Shown: positions 46,861 through 57,628, numbered from the stretch's first letter. The stretch is 64,000 bases of DNA from Eulemur rufifrons (GCF_041146395.1 NC_090996.1:32140738-32204737); one strand, 5' to 3'. The notes: generated by a model not told the origin, from the letters alone. Translations and numbers: made by a program.

Positions 46861-47059
46861 GGATTTGGGCTATTAGATCAAAGTGCATGATACTGAGTTA
46901 TGCCTTGATGGATCTACTCGTGTGAGGTAGAAGCTGCCAGTTGCCAACAAAGCAGACATCCCCAGGGGGTTCTCTCTTCCCGGATCAGGCCCAGTTCCAT
47001 TTGAGCAATCACCCTCTGTGTGCTCAGAGAAGGTTGCCCCTTCCTAGGGAATCATTTTG

Positions 47060-47405
47060 ATTAGTGTAGGCACAGCTGATCATGCCAGCCCTGTTGCTAG
47101 TGATTGGTTTAGGCACGAGCATGTGATGCAACCTTGGCCAATGAGATCAAGAGGATGTTTGCTGAGGGCTTCTGGGAAAGGACTTCCCACCAATTTGAAT
47201 GTGAGGAGCCAAGTGTCTTTGCTGTCTTGGGCAGTGGCTGTATGAGGATGTGATGCCTGGAGCTGTGGCAGACATCTTGTGCTACGAAGAGACAAAACTG
47301 AGGAACTATACGATGAGGATAGGGAGGAGAAAAGGTGCAAAGTGCCTGGGATTCATGGTGACATCACTGCTCTGCTACATTAAGCAACTGTGAGACCATT
47401 CACCT
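47060..47405 (+). mobile_element. Old LTR-like repeat, family uncertain
   Basis: 'gattggtttaggcacgagcatgtgatgcaa', 'ggccaatgagatcaagagga', 'gagggcttctgggaaagga' and 'gtatgaggatgtgatgcctggagctg' match a recurrent mammalian repeat I remember as LTR-like. Confidence 0.55.
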
Positions 47406-47559
47406 TCAGGAATCATTACGTGAGAGAATAACTCCTATATAATAGAAGCCTCTGTTCCTTTGCAGCCCACAGGAAAAAAACAAAAACACAAACAACAGCA
47501 ACAACACTCCTGGCAGATGTTACGCTAAACCTTAAAGATATAACTTTATCTTTTGAGGT

Positions 47560-47695
47560 TTCTGCTTTCTTATTTGCAAAACAGAGATGATCACTGAACA
47601 TAGGAATGCTGTAAGGATTAAAAAGATGATGGAAGTACAGTGCTTAAAAGTGCACTGGCATTAGTTAAGTGACCCACAAATGATAATTATTACAA
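47560..47695 (+). mobile_element. MIR 3' half
   Basis: 'cttatttgcaaaacagagatgatc', 'gaatgctgtaaggattaaaaagatgatgg' and 'agtgcactggcattag' follow sense MIR. Tail-to-tail with the next MIR. Confidence 0.75.
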
Positions 47696-47696
47696 T

Positions 47697-47900
47697 TTTC
47701 ACTGCTTCTCACAACCACCTCTGAATCAGGCGCTACCATAATCCCCATTGCACAGACATGGAGACTAAAGCTCACAGGGTTTAAGCAACGTATTCAAGCC
47801 ACACAGCCGACAAGAGGTGACGTTAGTAGTCGAAGCCGTGGTCAGACTCCAAACTCAAAATTTAACCACTCGCTGTGTGGCTACACTCCCTCCTTCCTGG
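47697..47900 (-). mobile_element. MIR
   Basis: 'gcttctcacaaccacctctgaatcaggcgctaccataatccccattgcacagacatgg', 'ggtttaagcaacgta' and 'caagccacacagccgacaagagg' are reversed MIR blocks. Confidence 0.85.
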
Positions 47901-47904
47901 AAAC

Positions 47905-49195
47905 TCTACCTGCTGGTTGCAGGATCTGGAAAAATTGGAACTAAGAGGATGTTTGTTTAACTGAAGTTAACTCCAGGGCACAATTCCAAAGACCGGGACC
48001 CTCAAGCAGGTAAGTGCAGCTGCAGGGAGCTGGAGTGTGCCCACCGGAAAGAGGGGCTCACGGCTGTTCACTTGCTTCTTTCCTTATTGCCATCAACCCC
48101 GAGACTCCTGCTGTTGCTAGATGGTCTCATTTAGCTCAATGTTCATTTAAAAGTCAGTTTCATAAATCAGTCAACCTCACGTGACACCGGGAACCGAATG
48201 TTCAACCTCATAGGAAGAAGCTCTTTGCCGTGGTTATTTAAAGAACCACCTTCAGTGGAAAACCAGCTGTTCCCAGTACAGAGCAACAGGGGGCAGCAGA
48301 GAGCAGAAAACTGCCTGGTCCCTACAAAATTAAAAAAAGGGGATGGGGGAGGAAAAAAAAGCCCAACAACCTTCACCTTCGGCCAGAAACACCCTGGTAC
48401 AAAAATCTCTCAGGTCAAACCTATCCAACAAAATGGGTGAGCAAATTCACATTTTCAGTCTTTTGACAGAGAAAAATATTAATAACAACAGAGACTTGTA
48501 TTCCCGAATGCTTTGCTGATCAGGGCAGCAGCCAGGGAATCCAACCAGCCTCTCTCAGTGAACCTTGTCCAACCAGGAAAGATCTCGGATGAGCTGAAAG
48601 AGGTAGGTGCTTTTAACCTGAACCTACTCACCTTGTTAAACTTCCATTTTGTTTCAGATTTAAATCTGTCCTGGGAGCAGCCTTCATCAGGCTGCTAAAG
48701 TGTATCTGAAAGATGCCCTCGGAGAAATTCTTGGTCTATTTTTAAATACCCAGGGCAAAGGGACACCATGCTCCACATTCATTTAAAATCCAGTTTCTTA
48801 GACCAATCAACCTCACATGATCGTGGCAAGTAAATAAAGTCTGCCTCTCGGGGCCATCAAACTATGACACGTGCTCCTCGAATGGGTGAGTGCTGGGATT
48901 TCGATGTGTGGTTCTGGGCGCCTCCAAATGGAGATAATGTCTTTGATTATCTCTCCATATACTTTCAAATTAATAGATTGATGTTAAAAAGGAAAACAAG
49001 CAGTGTTCTCACACACGCACATCAGAGGGCACAGAAGACGTGGCACCAGCCTGTGGAATTGGCTGGTGGCCAAAAGTCTGCTTAGAACTCTCAACGACCG
49101 TTTCCCTAAAAATTTGGCATGCCTTTATCGTGTTCGTCTTGCTTTCCGTATTTAATACATTCTTCATTCAGAGGTGAGTAAATCTTTAAAAAGAG
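47905..49195. other. Unique sequence with an internal dispersed repeat
   Basis: No named element. Two related 56-base segments lie at 48138 and 48775 (see findings), and a CTCF-like motif at 48283. Confidence 0.45.
48283..48299 (-). promoter_or_regulatory. CTCF-like motif
   Basis: Plus strand 'gcaacagggggcagcag' contains AGGGGGCAG. Its reverse, CTGCCCCCTGTTGC, fits the CTCF core TGCCCCCTNGTGG with one or two mismatches. Non-repeat context. Confidence 0.35.
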
Positions 49196-49199
49196 AGTT

Positions 49200-49470
49200 T
49201 ATCCCTGGTCATAAACTAATCCTTTTCTGACCCAGCCCAAGTCAGCTTTATTTGCCATTTTATTTCAAAGAATCATTTTTTATTATTATTTTTCCTTTAG
49301 AGTATTTTTCTCCATCTTCATTAGGTATTCTTTGTGTGTTTCTTTAATCAATGTTTGCCTTCCCCTCTAGACTTAAAGCTCCCTGAGGATCACACCTGTT
49401 TTGCTGGCAAGAGCACGTAAGCCAATGTTTGGCACAGAACAGAAGCTCTGGGCGAATGAACCAAGTGGTC
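49200..49470 (+). mobile_element. L2 3' end
   Basis: 'ctctagacttaaagctccctgaggatcacacctg' and 'caatgtttggcacagaacagaagctctgggcgaatgaa' follow the sense L2 tail; the earlier part is fainter. Confidence 0.7.
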
Positions 49471-49474
49471 TCAG

Positions 49475-50325
49475 TGGGTTAGCGGAGGATTTGCACCCTG
49501 GCTGGACCTTAGGCAAGGGCTGGAACCCTGCAGGTGAGAGACACCTCAAATTCTCTGATTCACGTGAAGCAGGGCATGATGGTATTTATTAACCACGCTT
49601 ACATATTAGGTAACCCACACAAAGTCAAAATTATGTATTCTGTGGCACGATGAAGGAAGGAACAATGGATCAAAGTCAAGGAAAGGTCGGGGAAATCAGA
49701 TCCTAATCTTTCCATGCCTCTTGTCTCTGCCCTTCGGGAACATCCCAAGGTGAAACTACCCCGACATGGCTCCCTTCAAAGATATCCCTCATATATTAGC
49801 AAATATATGGCTCTCTCTTTCCTTAATAACATTACGGGACTTACGTTCACTCCCAGAATTTAGGAGGACTGTTATATGGTTGTAAGCCTCAATCACAAAT
49901 GGTTTAAGAATCCAGAACAAGGTTTTAAGAGCCAATCCAAGTCACATGAGCATTCTAAGATACTTCTCAATGGGCTAGATGCTCAGTATTTTGTACTGGA
50001 AGGAAGTCTCGAAAAGTTCTAAGGAAAATACAATTTCCAAAGGACCTTGACACCAGTTCACTAAATACATACTACAAGCTTATATAGTAAGTGCTATCTG
50101 TGGCAGAATAAATAAAGCAAGACCCGGGATGATGGGACAGATAAGGTCCTTACCATGTTAACATGATCCACCACGCACAGCCTTCAAACAGGTCCTGACA
50201 GCCACAAAAATACACTACTCCTACTCCTAAGGCAGCTACAAGTTTAAGACCTGGAAATGCCAGGATGATGAAAGAGTAGGAAAAGAATGACAAAAGCGAT
50301 GCATGCTCTGGATAATAAAATAACA
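49475..50325. other. Mostly unique; weak MIR and L2 traces
   Basis: A MIR-like 'ggaccttaggcaagggctgg' near 49503 and an L2-like 'atagtaagtgctat' near 50084 are too weak to call separately. Confidence 0.4.
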
Positions 50326-50329
50326 GCAA

Positions 50330-50570
50330 CGACACTGATAGCTACCATTTGTGGGGCACTTGACTACGTCCGGATGTTGCTGCAGGCACGTTGCCTGCCT
50401 TTTCTCAGCATCCCCACAGCGAAAGAGGTACTAATACAGTGCTACCTCCGGGAAAAGCCATGGATCGTCAGAGAGGTTAAGTAACTTGCCCAGGCTCCCA
50501 CAGCTAAGTAGAAAGTGGCAGGATTCAAACCTTGGCTCCAGAGCCTTGCTCTTAATCAATATGACATACT
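50330..50570 (-). mobile_element. MIR, near full length
   Basis: 'gggcacttgactacgtcc', 'gcctgccttttctcagcatccccacag', 'gagaggttaagtaacttgcccaggctcccacagctaag' and 'ggcaggattcaaaccttggctccagagcc' are the reversed MIR in order. Confidence 0.93.
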
Positions 50571-50983
50571 ACTAGAGACTGGATTTAATAACAGCATTGG
50601 CAGCAACAATGATAATCCTTTATCTTTATGTGCTTTGTTGTGTACAGAGTATCTCCTCATAGATCATATCACATGTTCAAGGAGTGGGCTTGAGAAAGAA
50701 CACAGAAGCTCTTGTCTTCACCTGAAAGACGAAGAATCTAAAGATTAGAGAAAGATGGGTATGAGCAAGGCACCCCAGATGACCAGCATGTCACCAACAG
50801 CAGTGTTTAATCTCAGGTTCATACGATTGTTAGCCCTTTCTTTTCATTTTACTAAGATGTCACTTATTCTCTGGTGACAACATCTCATGGGAACATGAGA
50901 GTAGCCTCCCTAAAGTCTACTTCTTGGACATGGTTAACATTAGTCACAACCATCAGCTCACGCAAACTTTCAAAAAGCAACAT

Positions 50984-51240
50984 TGGGTGGGTGTGTGGTG
51001 GCTCCCACCTGTAATCCTAGCACTTTGGGAGGCCGAGGTGGGAGGATGACTTGAGGCCAGGAGTTTGAGACCAGCCTGGGCAACAAAGAAAGACCCCCCC
51101 CGTCTCTAGAAAAACAATTTAAAAATTAGCTGGGTGTGGTGGTGCACCGCAGTGAGCTATGAGCCTGCCACTGTCATTTGCCACTGCACTCCAGCCTGGG
51201 TGACAGAGGGAGACCTTGTTAACAACAACAAATAAAGCAA
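50984..51240 (+). mobile_element. Alu, sense, internally deleted
   Basis: The left arm is complete ('ggtggctcccacctgtaatcc', 'gagaccagcctgggcaac'), then 'ttaaaaattagctgggtgtgg'. The sequence jumps straight to 'gcagtgagctatgagcc' and 'cactgcactccagcctggg'. About 60 bases of the right arm are missing. Short duplications 'aaagcaa' flank it. Confidence 0.95.
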
Positions 51241-51244
51241 AGTT

Positions 51245-52125
51245 GATGCAACAGCTCAGAGAACACTATGTAGGCATTTGTTGACTTACACCTGAGGCCA
51301 TGGAGTTAAAAAGTATGGGCAACTGAAAAAGCCTGTTTTCAGATCAATTTTCCAAAAGAAACCATCACCTTAAAGGAAGGAGGTTGGAGGGCTTCCAGCA
51401 TCCCTCATGATCCTAGCCCCAATTTATCTGTACTGCACGCAAAGGCGCTGAATGAGCAGGGACAGCACGCATTAGGGGCAGCAGAACTGGGGGGTTACAG
51501 GGAAGAGCCACAGCACGGAATCTTCTCCTACGTGCTCTGAAATGTAAGCTCCACGAAGGCAGGACTGTGGGTCTTCACAGAACCTTCAGAAGTTAGAGGC
51601 GCATAACAGGCTCTGGACACGTTAGAAACAATGACACCTTTAGAGAGATGGAAACAGAGCAAGGCCCTAGAAATTAATTTGCCCAATAACCCAATTTGTT
51701 GACAATTTACCAAATGACCATTTTGCCGAGTGATAATTTATATGGAATAATCAAAGCACGTGAAAAAGCATTTCCGTGAACAACCGTGCTGCGCACGTCT
51801 CAGAGCGTCTTCCTGGCTCAGGAGTCAGGACACTTCGGGTATGATCGGCCCCTCCGATTCCCCACCGCTAGGGAAGGTTTTCTGCTGAATCATCCAACAC
51901 AACCGAACGAGGACAACCCCCTGCATGTGTAGATCAAGAGTAAACATGAGCAGCCCTCTTTGGTTGCACCAGACTGTATCCGTCCACACACACAGTGCAA
52001 AAGACCCTCCGGGTGTAGACAGCTTCAGCTTCATATTAGTGAATTTCGAAATGCTACTAGTATTTCTAAGTTTGTGACTTGCCACTTTTAACAAGTACTG
52101 CGTCTTTCCTCTAAATCCATCCCAA
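51245..52125. other. Mostly unique; L2-like fragment at 51535-51630
   Basis: 'gaaatgtaagctccacgaaggcagga' near 51540 matches the L2 block 'gaatgtaagctccatgagggcaggga'. The rest is unassigned. Confidence 0.5.
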
Positions 52126-52128
52126 ACA

Positions 52129-52858
52129 CAGTGGTCCCAGTCCATTCGGGCTGCTGTAGCAAAATACCTTAAACCGGCTAATTTATAAACAACAGAAATG
52201 TGTTGCTCACAGTTCTGGAGGCTGGGAGGGAAGTCCAAGACGAAGGCATCCGTAAATTCAGTGTCTGGCGAGGTCCTGTTCCTCATAGATGGTGCCTTCT
52301 GCATCCTCACATGGTGGAAAAAGGCAGACTCCTTCGAGCGTCTTTTATTTTTATTTTTTCTTCTTTTATTTTTTTGGGGGGGACAGAGTCTTTCTCTGTT
52401 GCCTGGGCTTGAATGCTGTGGCATCAGCCCAGCTCACAAAAACCTCAAACTTCTGGGCTCAAGCAATCCTCCTGCCTCAGCCTCCCGAGTAGCTGGGACT
52501 ACAGGTGAGCACCACCACACCCAGCTAATTTTTTTTCTATTTTTAGTTGCCCAGCTAGTTTTTTCTATTTTTTTTTTTCTTAGTAGCAATGGGGGTCTTG
52601 CTCTTGCTCAGACTGGTCCTGAACCCCCAACCTCAAGTGATCCTCCCGCCTCAGCCTCCCAGAGTGCTAGGATTACAGGCGTGAGCCACTGTGCCTGGGC
52701 CTCAAGCCTCTTTTATAAGGGCACTAATCCCCTACGTGACCGCAGAGCCCTCATGAACTCATCACCTTCTAAAGGCCTCACCTCTTCGTACCACTGCACC
52801 AGCCACTAAGTGCCAACCTCTGAATGTAGAAGGACACAAACACTCAGCCCCTAGCAAC
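52129..52858 (-). mobile_element. MaLR-type LTR, antisense, split by an Alu
   Basis: The left part has 'ccattcgggctgctgtagcaaaatacc', 'tcacagttctggaggctggg' and 'cctcacatggtggaaaaaggc'. The right part resumes 'aagcctcttttataagggcactaatcccctacg', 'ccttctaaaggcctcacc'. The two parts form one reversed MaLR LTR. Confidence 0.88.
52349..52700 (-). mobile_element. Alu dimer, antisense, inserted in the LTR
   Basis: 'gggacagagtctttctctgttgcc', 'gtggcatcagcccagctcac', 'aattttttttctatttttagttgcccagctag', a partial repeat of that linker, 'cttgctcttgctcagactgg' and 'ggcgtgagccactgtgcc'. Flanked by 16-base duplications ttcgagcgtcttttat (52333-52348) and ctcaagcctcttttat (52701-52716), 13 of 16 identical. 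The duplicated linker is of strepsirrhine type. Confidence 0.95.
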
Positions 52859-52859
52859 A

Positions 52860-53895
52860 GTCCTAAACATCACTCATCATAAACGCTATGCTTTGGGGGG
52901 GGGAAAGAGAAAATTAATCAATAAAGGGAAAAGGAAAGAAACCAACAACAATAACATCAACAACGTGAACCCCGCTTTCTCTGTAGGAAAGCACAGTGCA
53001 GTCACGAAAGGGACGATGATGGGGAGGTCACAGGTGACGCGGTTCCCTTCTCAGTCTTGTTTCCCAGTTCTCTGCACCGAGGCCGTATTACTCTCCTAAT
53101 TTGAAGAATAATAAATAGGCTTGCCCCAGACGGTGTCTTTCAATGCTCCCATAGTTAGTATAAACCACGCTGACCTTTTAAAGATGTGATTTGTTTTTTA
53201 ACACCTCGAGCAATAAACGCTATATATGCGAGCTCATACCTGGCCAAGTTGCCATGTCAACCGCAACGCCGTGGCGTCCGCCCATCTCTGAAATGCCAGC
53301 AGAGAACCCCAGCAGGGGCTGACATGCGATGTGTTGTGAAAGGTTGGACTTCGGTGTCTGAAAGCTGTCTACGCCTGAAAGGTATTTAAAGCAGTTGCCC
53401 CCGTTTCTCTTCTCCCACTAAAGAACACCACGGAGAATCATCCATCCAGCCTTACGAGGCTGTACATAAAACTAAATTCGCCGAGTGCTTCGTCTGCACT
53501 CTTGGCAGTCTAGATATTGGCTGTCAATCTCCGAGGAGGATGATCCCCTGGATTCTAGCATCGCTACTCATCTTACTTGGTGCACCGCTGAGCAATGGCC
53601 TTGACCGGCAGCTTCCACTTGCCCGCCTCTCGCCAGAGCTTCACGGCCCACTCACTGAGCGCCTGTTGTTTCCCCACCTCTGGTTTTGGCCTGATGGCTT
53701 TGTTTTTCATGCCTTCACCAAGAACCCTCTAGAGGACCTCCTCTGTCCCATTTCATCAAGGTAAGGAGCTTGACAAAGAGCTGTCCATACACCTGCCTCT
53801 CTCCACTGGACTCTGCGTCTTTGAATCAGTAAGGCATGGAAGTAAAGTTATATTCTTACTTATACAGACTAGACAAATTTTAAGGACTTCCCATG
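52860..53895. other. Unique sequence, CpG-containing
   Basis: A nine-G run near 52893. 53210-53680 keeps more CpG than its surroundings and has no repeat wording. It contains the candidate exon below. Confidence 0.45.
53540..53760 (+). other. Candidate short exon with signal-peptide-like start (speculative)
   Basis: An ATG with A at -3 opens a 74-codon frame. The first 22 residues look like a secretory signal: MIPW, then the hydrophobic run ILASLLILLGAPL, then SNG. The frame stops exactly in a donor-like AAG|GTAAGG at 53760/53761, as an exon ending there would. A weak TATA-like 'gtacataaaact' lies about 75 bases upstream. I recognise no protein family, and chance is quite possible. Confidence 0.2.
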
Positions 53896-53899
53896 TTAA

Positions 53900-54075
53900 G
53901 AGTCCAAGGACACAGAACACAGCCTCTGCTTTTCCTCCTGTGAATGGGAGGAACAGCCAAAGGTAGGTACTTGCCTTGCTGGGTTGCCGTGACGATGAAA
54001 TGAGAGGGTGCGTGATGAACCATCTGCACCGTGCCTGGCAAGTCACATGCACAGACAGACAGTGGTTATGGTTTC
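53900..54075 (+). mobile_element. MIR fragment
   Basis: 'ctgcttttcctcctgtgaatggg', 'aaaggtaggtacttgcc', 'gccgtgacgatgaaatgagag' and 'gcaccgtgcctggcaagtc' follow sense MIR. Confidence 0.78.
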
Positions 54076-54079
54076 ATGT

Positions 54080-54455
54080 CTTTGTTTGAGATAGATGCGC
54101 TTAATTTTTATCCATGACACTGGGGGACAGATTAGAAGTTCTCCAAGTTCCTTCCAAGGCTATGATTTAATTATTTTAAGGAGAGAGGTATCACTTCAAG
54201 ATAATACCAGATTATTCACCTTCCTGTTGAATGGACTGGATTGAAATCACAAAGACTTAATTTATGTCGTGAATAAATGTATGTGGGGGGTGTGTGTGTG
54301 TGTGTGTGTGTCTATAAGCAATGAGGATTATATCTTTTTCTGTGGTATAAATCTTATTATGTGGTTTTCACACCTCAGAAATAACAAAGTATATTCTATT
54401 ACTAGAAGGCATACATTGTATTTTCTAAAGCAGTAAATTACTCTGATGGTGTTTA
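54080..54455. other. Unique sequence around the TG repeat
   Basis: Nothing recognised outside the microsatellite. Confidence 0.45.
54290..54311. repeat. (TG)n microsatellite
   Basis: About 11 TG units preceded by a G-run. Confidence 0.93.
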
Positions 54456-54459
54456 AGTA

Positions 54460-54578
54460 CATGAGATCTTTGAGAACATAGATTTTTTTGTCTGTTTTGT
54501 TCTCTGCTGTGTTTAGCACAGCACCTACCACATAAAGAATATCAATAAGTATTTGTTCAATAGATGAGTAAATGTTTT
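54460..54578 (+). mobile_element. L2 3' tail
   Basis: 'gtctgttttgttctctgctg', 'agcacagcacctaccacataaagaatatcaataagtatttgttcaatagatgag' is a clear sense L2 tail. Confidence 0.82.
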
Positions 54579-54719
54579 TCTATTTATTTTATACCTTCCC
54601 AGGAAACTAGATGAAATCTTGGTTATCTTATTTCTCTAAGTTCATCAAAGTATATGTGTCTGCATTGACATTGGGAAGTACTCACTTTAAATTCAGCCTT
54701 TGAATTAATTTCACCTTCA

Positions 54720-54812
54720 TGCTTGTTATCCGAGTGACCTTGTTCAAGTCACATCACTTCCTGAAATCTCACTCGCTGCTTCTGAGAAGTGGGAACATTA
54801 GGTACAGGGACC
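54720..54812 (+). mobile_element. MIR fragment
   Basis: 'gttatccgagtgaccttgttcaagtcacatcacttcctgaaatc' and 'cttctgagaagtggg' follow sense MIR. Confidence 0.7.
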
Positions 54813-54929
54813 CTCTTCATTATCGACTGTCCAGCTTCTCTGGGCACAGAAGCCCTCTGTTCTGGAGGGCCAAGTGCCCTGCAGCCAGGGTGGGCACTGA
54901 CAAAGTTTCTCTCCTTGGCCAAACTCTAA

Positions 54930-55295
54930 TCAGATTCTTCTGAATCTTTTTCCCAATTAGGTTGACTTTGGGGCTTCTGTGATTGTCCCTGCATTGTCCA
55001 GTCTCAGCAAGAATTCTGCTAGGTCTGAAATCTTCCGTTACTCCTGCTGTTTCCCCTTAGTAATCTTCTGTCCTCTCACAACCCACCCCCCACCACCAAC
55101 CCTGCTCCTTGGCTACCAATTGCCACTTTTTCTCTTTATATTCAGAGTTGAGCCCAATCTCTCTCTTCCACTGCAAGACCCCATTGCAGAGGTCCCTGTA
55201 CCTGCCATCAATAAAGTCTTCCTTACTGTCTTTAACAAGTGCCACGAAGAATTTTTCTCTTTAACAGGCCCCCCAAGCTCTAGCAGGAATTAACG
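54930..55295 (+). mobile_element. LTR-like repeat with polyadenylation signal, family uncertain
   Basis: 'ggggcttctgtgattgtccctgcattgtcc', 'ctgtttccccttagtaatc' and 'caatgcagaggtccctgtacctgcc'-like text lead to AATAAA near 55211 and 'gtcttccttactgtctttaac'. This is the layout of an LTR U3-R-U5 end. Confidence 0.5.
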
Positions 55296-55334
55296 CATGA
55301 CGTAGAACCAGCCAATCAGATCTCATCATGACTG

Positions 55335-55790
55335 CTTCGAAGCACTGTTCACAATAGCCAAGATAGGAAAGCCACCTAGTGCCCACCGACAGATGAGTGG
55401 ATAAGAAAAGTGGTGTGTACCTACAGTGGAATATTATGCAGCCTTAAAAAAGAAGGAAATCTTGCCATTTGCAACTATAGCGATGAATCTGGAAGACATT
55501 TTCGTTAGTAAAATAACCCCGTCACGCAAGGCCAAGGGCTGTGTGATTCTGCTTCCGTGAGGTATCTGCAATATTCAAACTCACAGATGCAGAGAATAGA
55601 ATGATGGTTACCAGGGACCAGGGGAAGGAAAAACGAAGAGTTGTTCAACTGGTGTAAAGTTACAGCTATGTCAAATGAATTAGTTCTAGTGATCTGCTCT
55701 ACAGCATAGTGACTGCAGTCAACAATGCTATATCGTACATTTAACAAATATGTCAATAGATTTTTAAATATATCAATTTTTCACTCTGGA
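55335..55790 (+). mobile_element. L1 3' end, sense
   Basis: 'gttcacaatagccaagatagg', 'gacagatgagtggataagaaaa', 'ggaatattatgcagccttaaaa', 'gagaatagaatgatggttaccaggg', 'gactgcagtcaacaatgc' follow the sense L1 3' end. Confidence 0.9.
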
Positions 55791-55794
55791 CTAA

Positions 55795-56440
55795 ATAGCA
55801 GATATTTTCATAGATTTATCAAAAGAAGCATGAATTTCTTTTTATTTAAATAAGATATATTTTGTCAAAATTCCTTCCTGCCCCTTACACGTCAAGATTA
55901 CATTTCCTTTCGGCACGTATAAAAATTGGTGATCCCTTCCAATTTAGCGACTAGGATATGGAAAATGCTAGCTAATCAAAACCAAAGGAACAAGATGAAA
56001 ACCTGAAAAATGATTCAGTTTGATGTTGTACTTTATTCTGAGCACTAGATGAAAAATGTTAAATTATATGCCCACCGTCGGTGATTCTTTATAAAGAAGT
56101 TAGTGCACATACTATAGTACTGTGTGTGTGCGCACCTGTGTGTGTTACTTTGTTATCTAGGAGCAAAGTTCTTGGGGAAACTAGACTGCAAAATGAATTT
56201 ACTTGAATTATAATGCCTAACAAAAGGTCAAAATTGTGTTATACAACACACGATTACAAATTCCCATGAATTTGCTTTTCCAAAGCCAGCCGCTTTTGGG
56301 GGTTGATTTGCATTATTCTGTATCAATTTATCTCAACACCAGAGTTAATCTTAAAAGAAGGGTGACTTCTGGTCAGACTTTATCGTAATAGCGTATTTGA
56401 GTATGTCCTAGCAACCATGAAAGTCTGAGCTATGCCTGTC
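55795..56440. other. Unique AT-rich sequence
   Basis: Short alternating GT/GC stretch near 56120-56150. No gene recognised. Confidence 0.45.
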
Positions 56441-56460
56441 TTTATAAATGCCCTGATTTT

Positions 56461-56643
56461 TATTTTATTTATTTAGTTTAGTTTATTATTTTATTTTTGA
56501 GATGGGGTGTTGCTGTCACCCAGGCTTGAGTCCAGTGGCGTCATCGTAACACACTGCAGCCTCCAATTCCTGGCCTCAAGCCATCCTCCTGCCTCAGCCT
56601 CCGAAGTAGCCGGGACTACAGGCGCACACTACCAGGCCCAGCC
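56461..56643 (-). mobile_element. Single Alu right-arm SINE, antisense
   Basis: An A/T-rich tail, then 'gagatggggtgttgctgtcacc', 'agtggcgtcatcgtaacac', 'agccgggactacaggcgc', ending where an Alu middle linker would begin. Duplications taaatgccctgattt (56445-56459) and taaatgcccaaattt (56644-56658), 13 of 15 identical, flank it, so it inserted as a monomer. Confidence 0.88.
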
Positions 56644-56964
56644 TAAATGCCCAAATTTGGTTAAGTATATTGAGCTGTGTTCGCAAAAGGCAGGTATTCT
56701 GAAGTATGTGAAATAATGCATGCCTTTACAGGAACTTTTTTTTTTAATGTCCACAATGCCAATAGCTAATAACAGCCCTAATTTTTAACCGCTATCTCAG
56801 AAATTGTTTTCCTGATGGATTTGGATGCTCTGGGAGAACCAGAAATGTAGTATTTTCTCAAAATCCTCCCAGGAATGATGACATGTCTTTGTATAACACG
56901 TTTGTTTCTGAAAAGTTTAGTTATGCAAAATCTTTGTATTATTACTAGCCAAATCACCCCTTTT

Positions 56965-57268
56965 ATTTTTTTGAGACAGGGTCTTGCTGTGTCACCCCAG
57001 GCTATGATGATGCAGCGTCATCATCATAGCCTCACTGCAGCCTCAAACTCTTGAGCCAAAGTGATCCTCTCGCCTCAGCCTTCCCAGTAGCTGGGACTGC
57101 AGGTGCGCACCACTGTGCCCAGCTAATTTTTCTATTTTTTTTTTTTTTTTTGTAGAGACAGGGTCTCACTCTTGCTCAGGCTGGTCTAGAACTCCTGAGC
57201 TCAAGCACTACTCCTGCCTCTGCATCCCAAAGTGCTAGGATTACAGGCCTGAGCCAACACATCCGGCC
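56965..57268 (-). mobile_element. Alu dimer, antisense
   Basis: 'gagacagggtcttgctgtgtc', both arms, a T-run linker at 57137-57152, 'ctcactcttgctcaggctgg' and 'gagccaacacatccggcc'. The first arm carries an unusual self-complementary 'gatgatgcagcgtcatcatc'. Confidence 0.95.
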
Positions 57269-57269
57269 G

Positions 57270-57628
57270 AAATCATAATTTTTTTTTTTTAACAAAAAAG
57301 AAAGTTTCCTAAAATAATCCAATAGGATTTTAATAACAAACCTTCCATTAGATTCGAATTATAAAAGTAGATGTCCTTCTACTTAATTATTTAATGTAAG
57401 GTTATAACCATAGCTTCATTATGATACTGAAATTTTTTTATAAATTCTTAACATAATTAAGTTGCAGCAGGGTTTACGTGACCCTGAAATTCCCCAGGGA
57501 GAAGATTCTATAGGTCCTTATGAACAAAGAAGGCTCAAATAATCTTGGTTTTTTTTCTTTTAAGAGATGGAATCCGCTGGTAAGCCCTAAGATGGAGCCC
57601 TCCACTTCCTTCAAGTTAGTAGGGTTCT
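57270..57628. other. Unique AT-rich sequence
   Basis: No feature recognised. Confidence 0.45.

Noticed and set aside
51825..52424. 199-codon minus-strand frame, the second longest open frame in the window
   Set aside because: Its N-terminal part is the Alu T-rich end and the middle is a MaLR LTR; only the last third is unique. A composite across three unrelated segments is not a gene.
52198..52809. 203-codon frame, the longest in the window
   Set aside because: Lies entirely within the LTR and its nested Alu.
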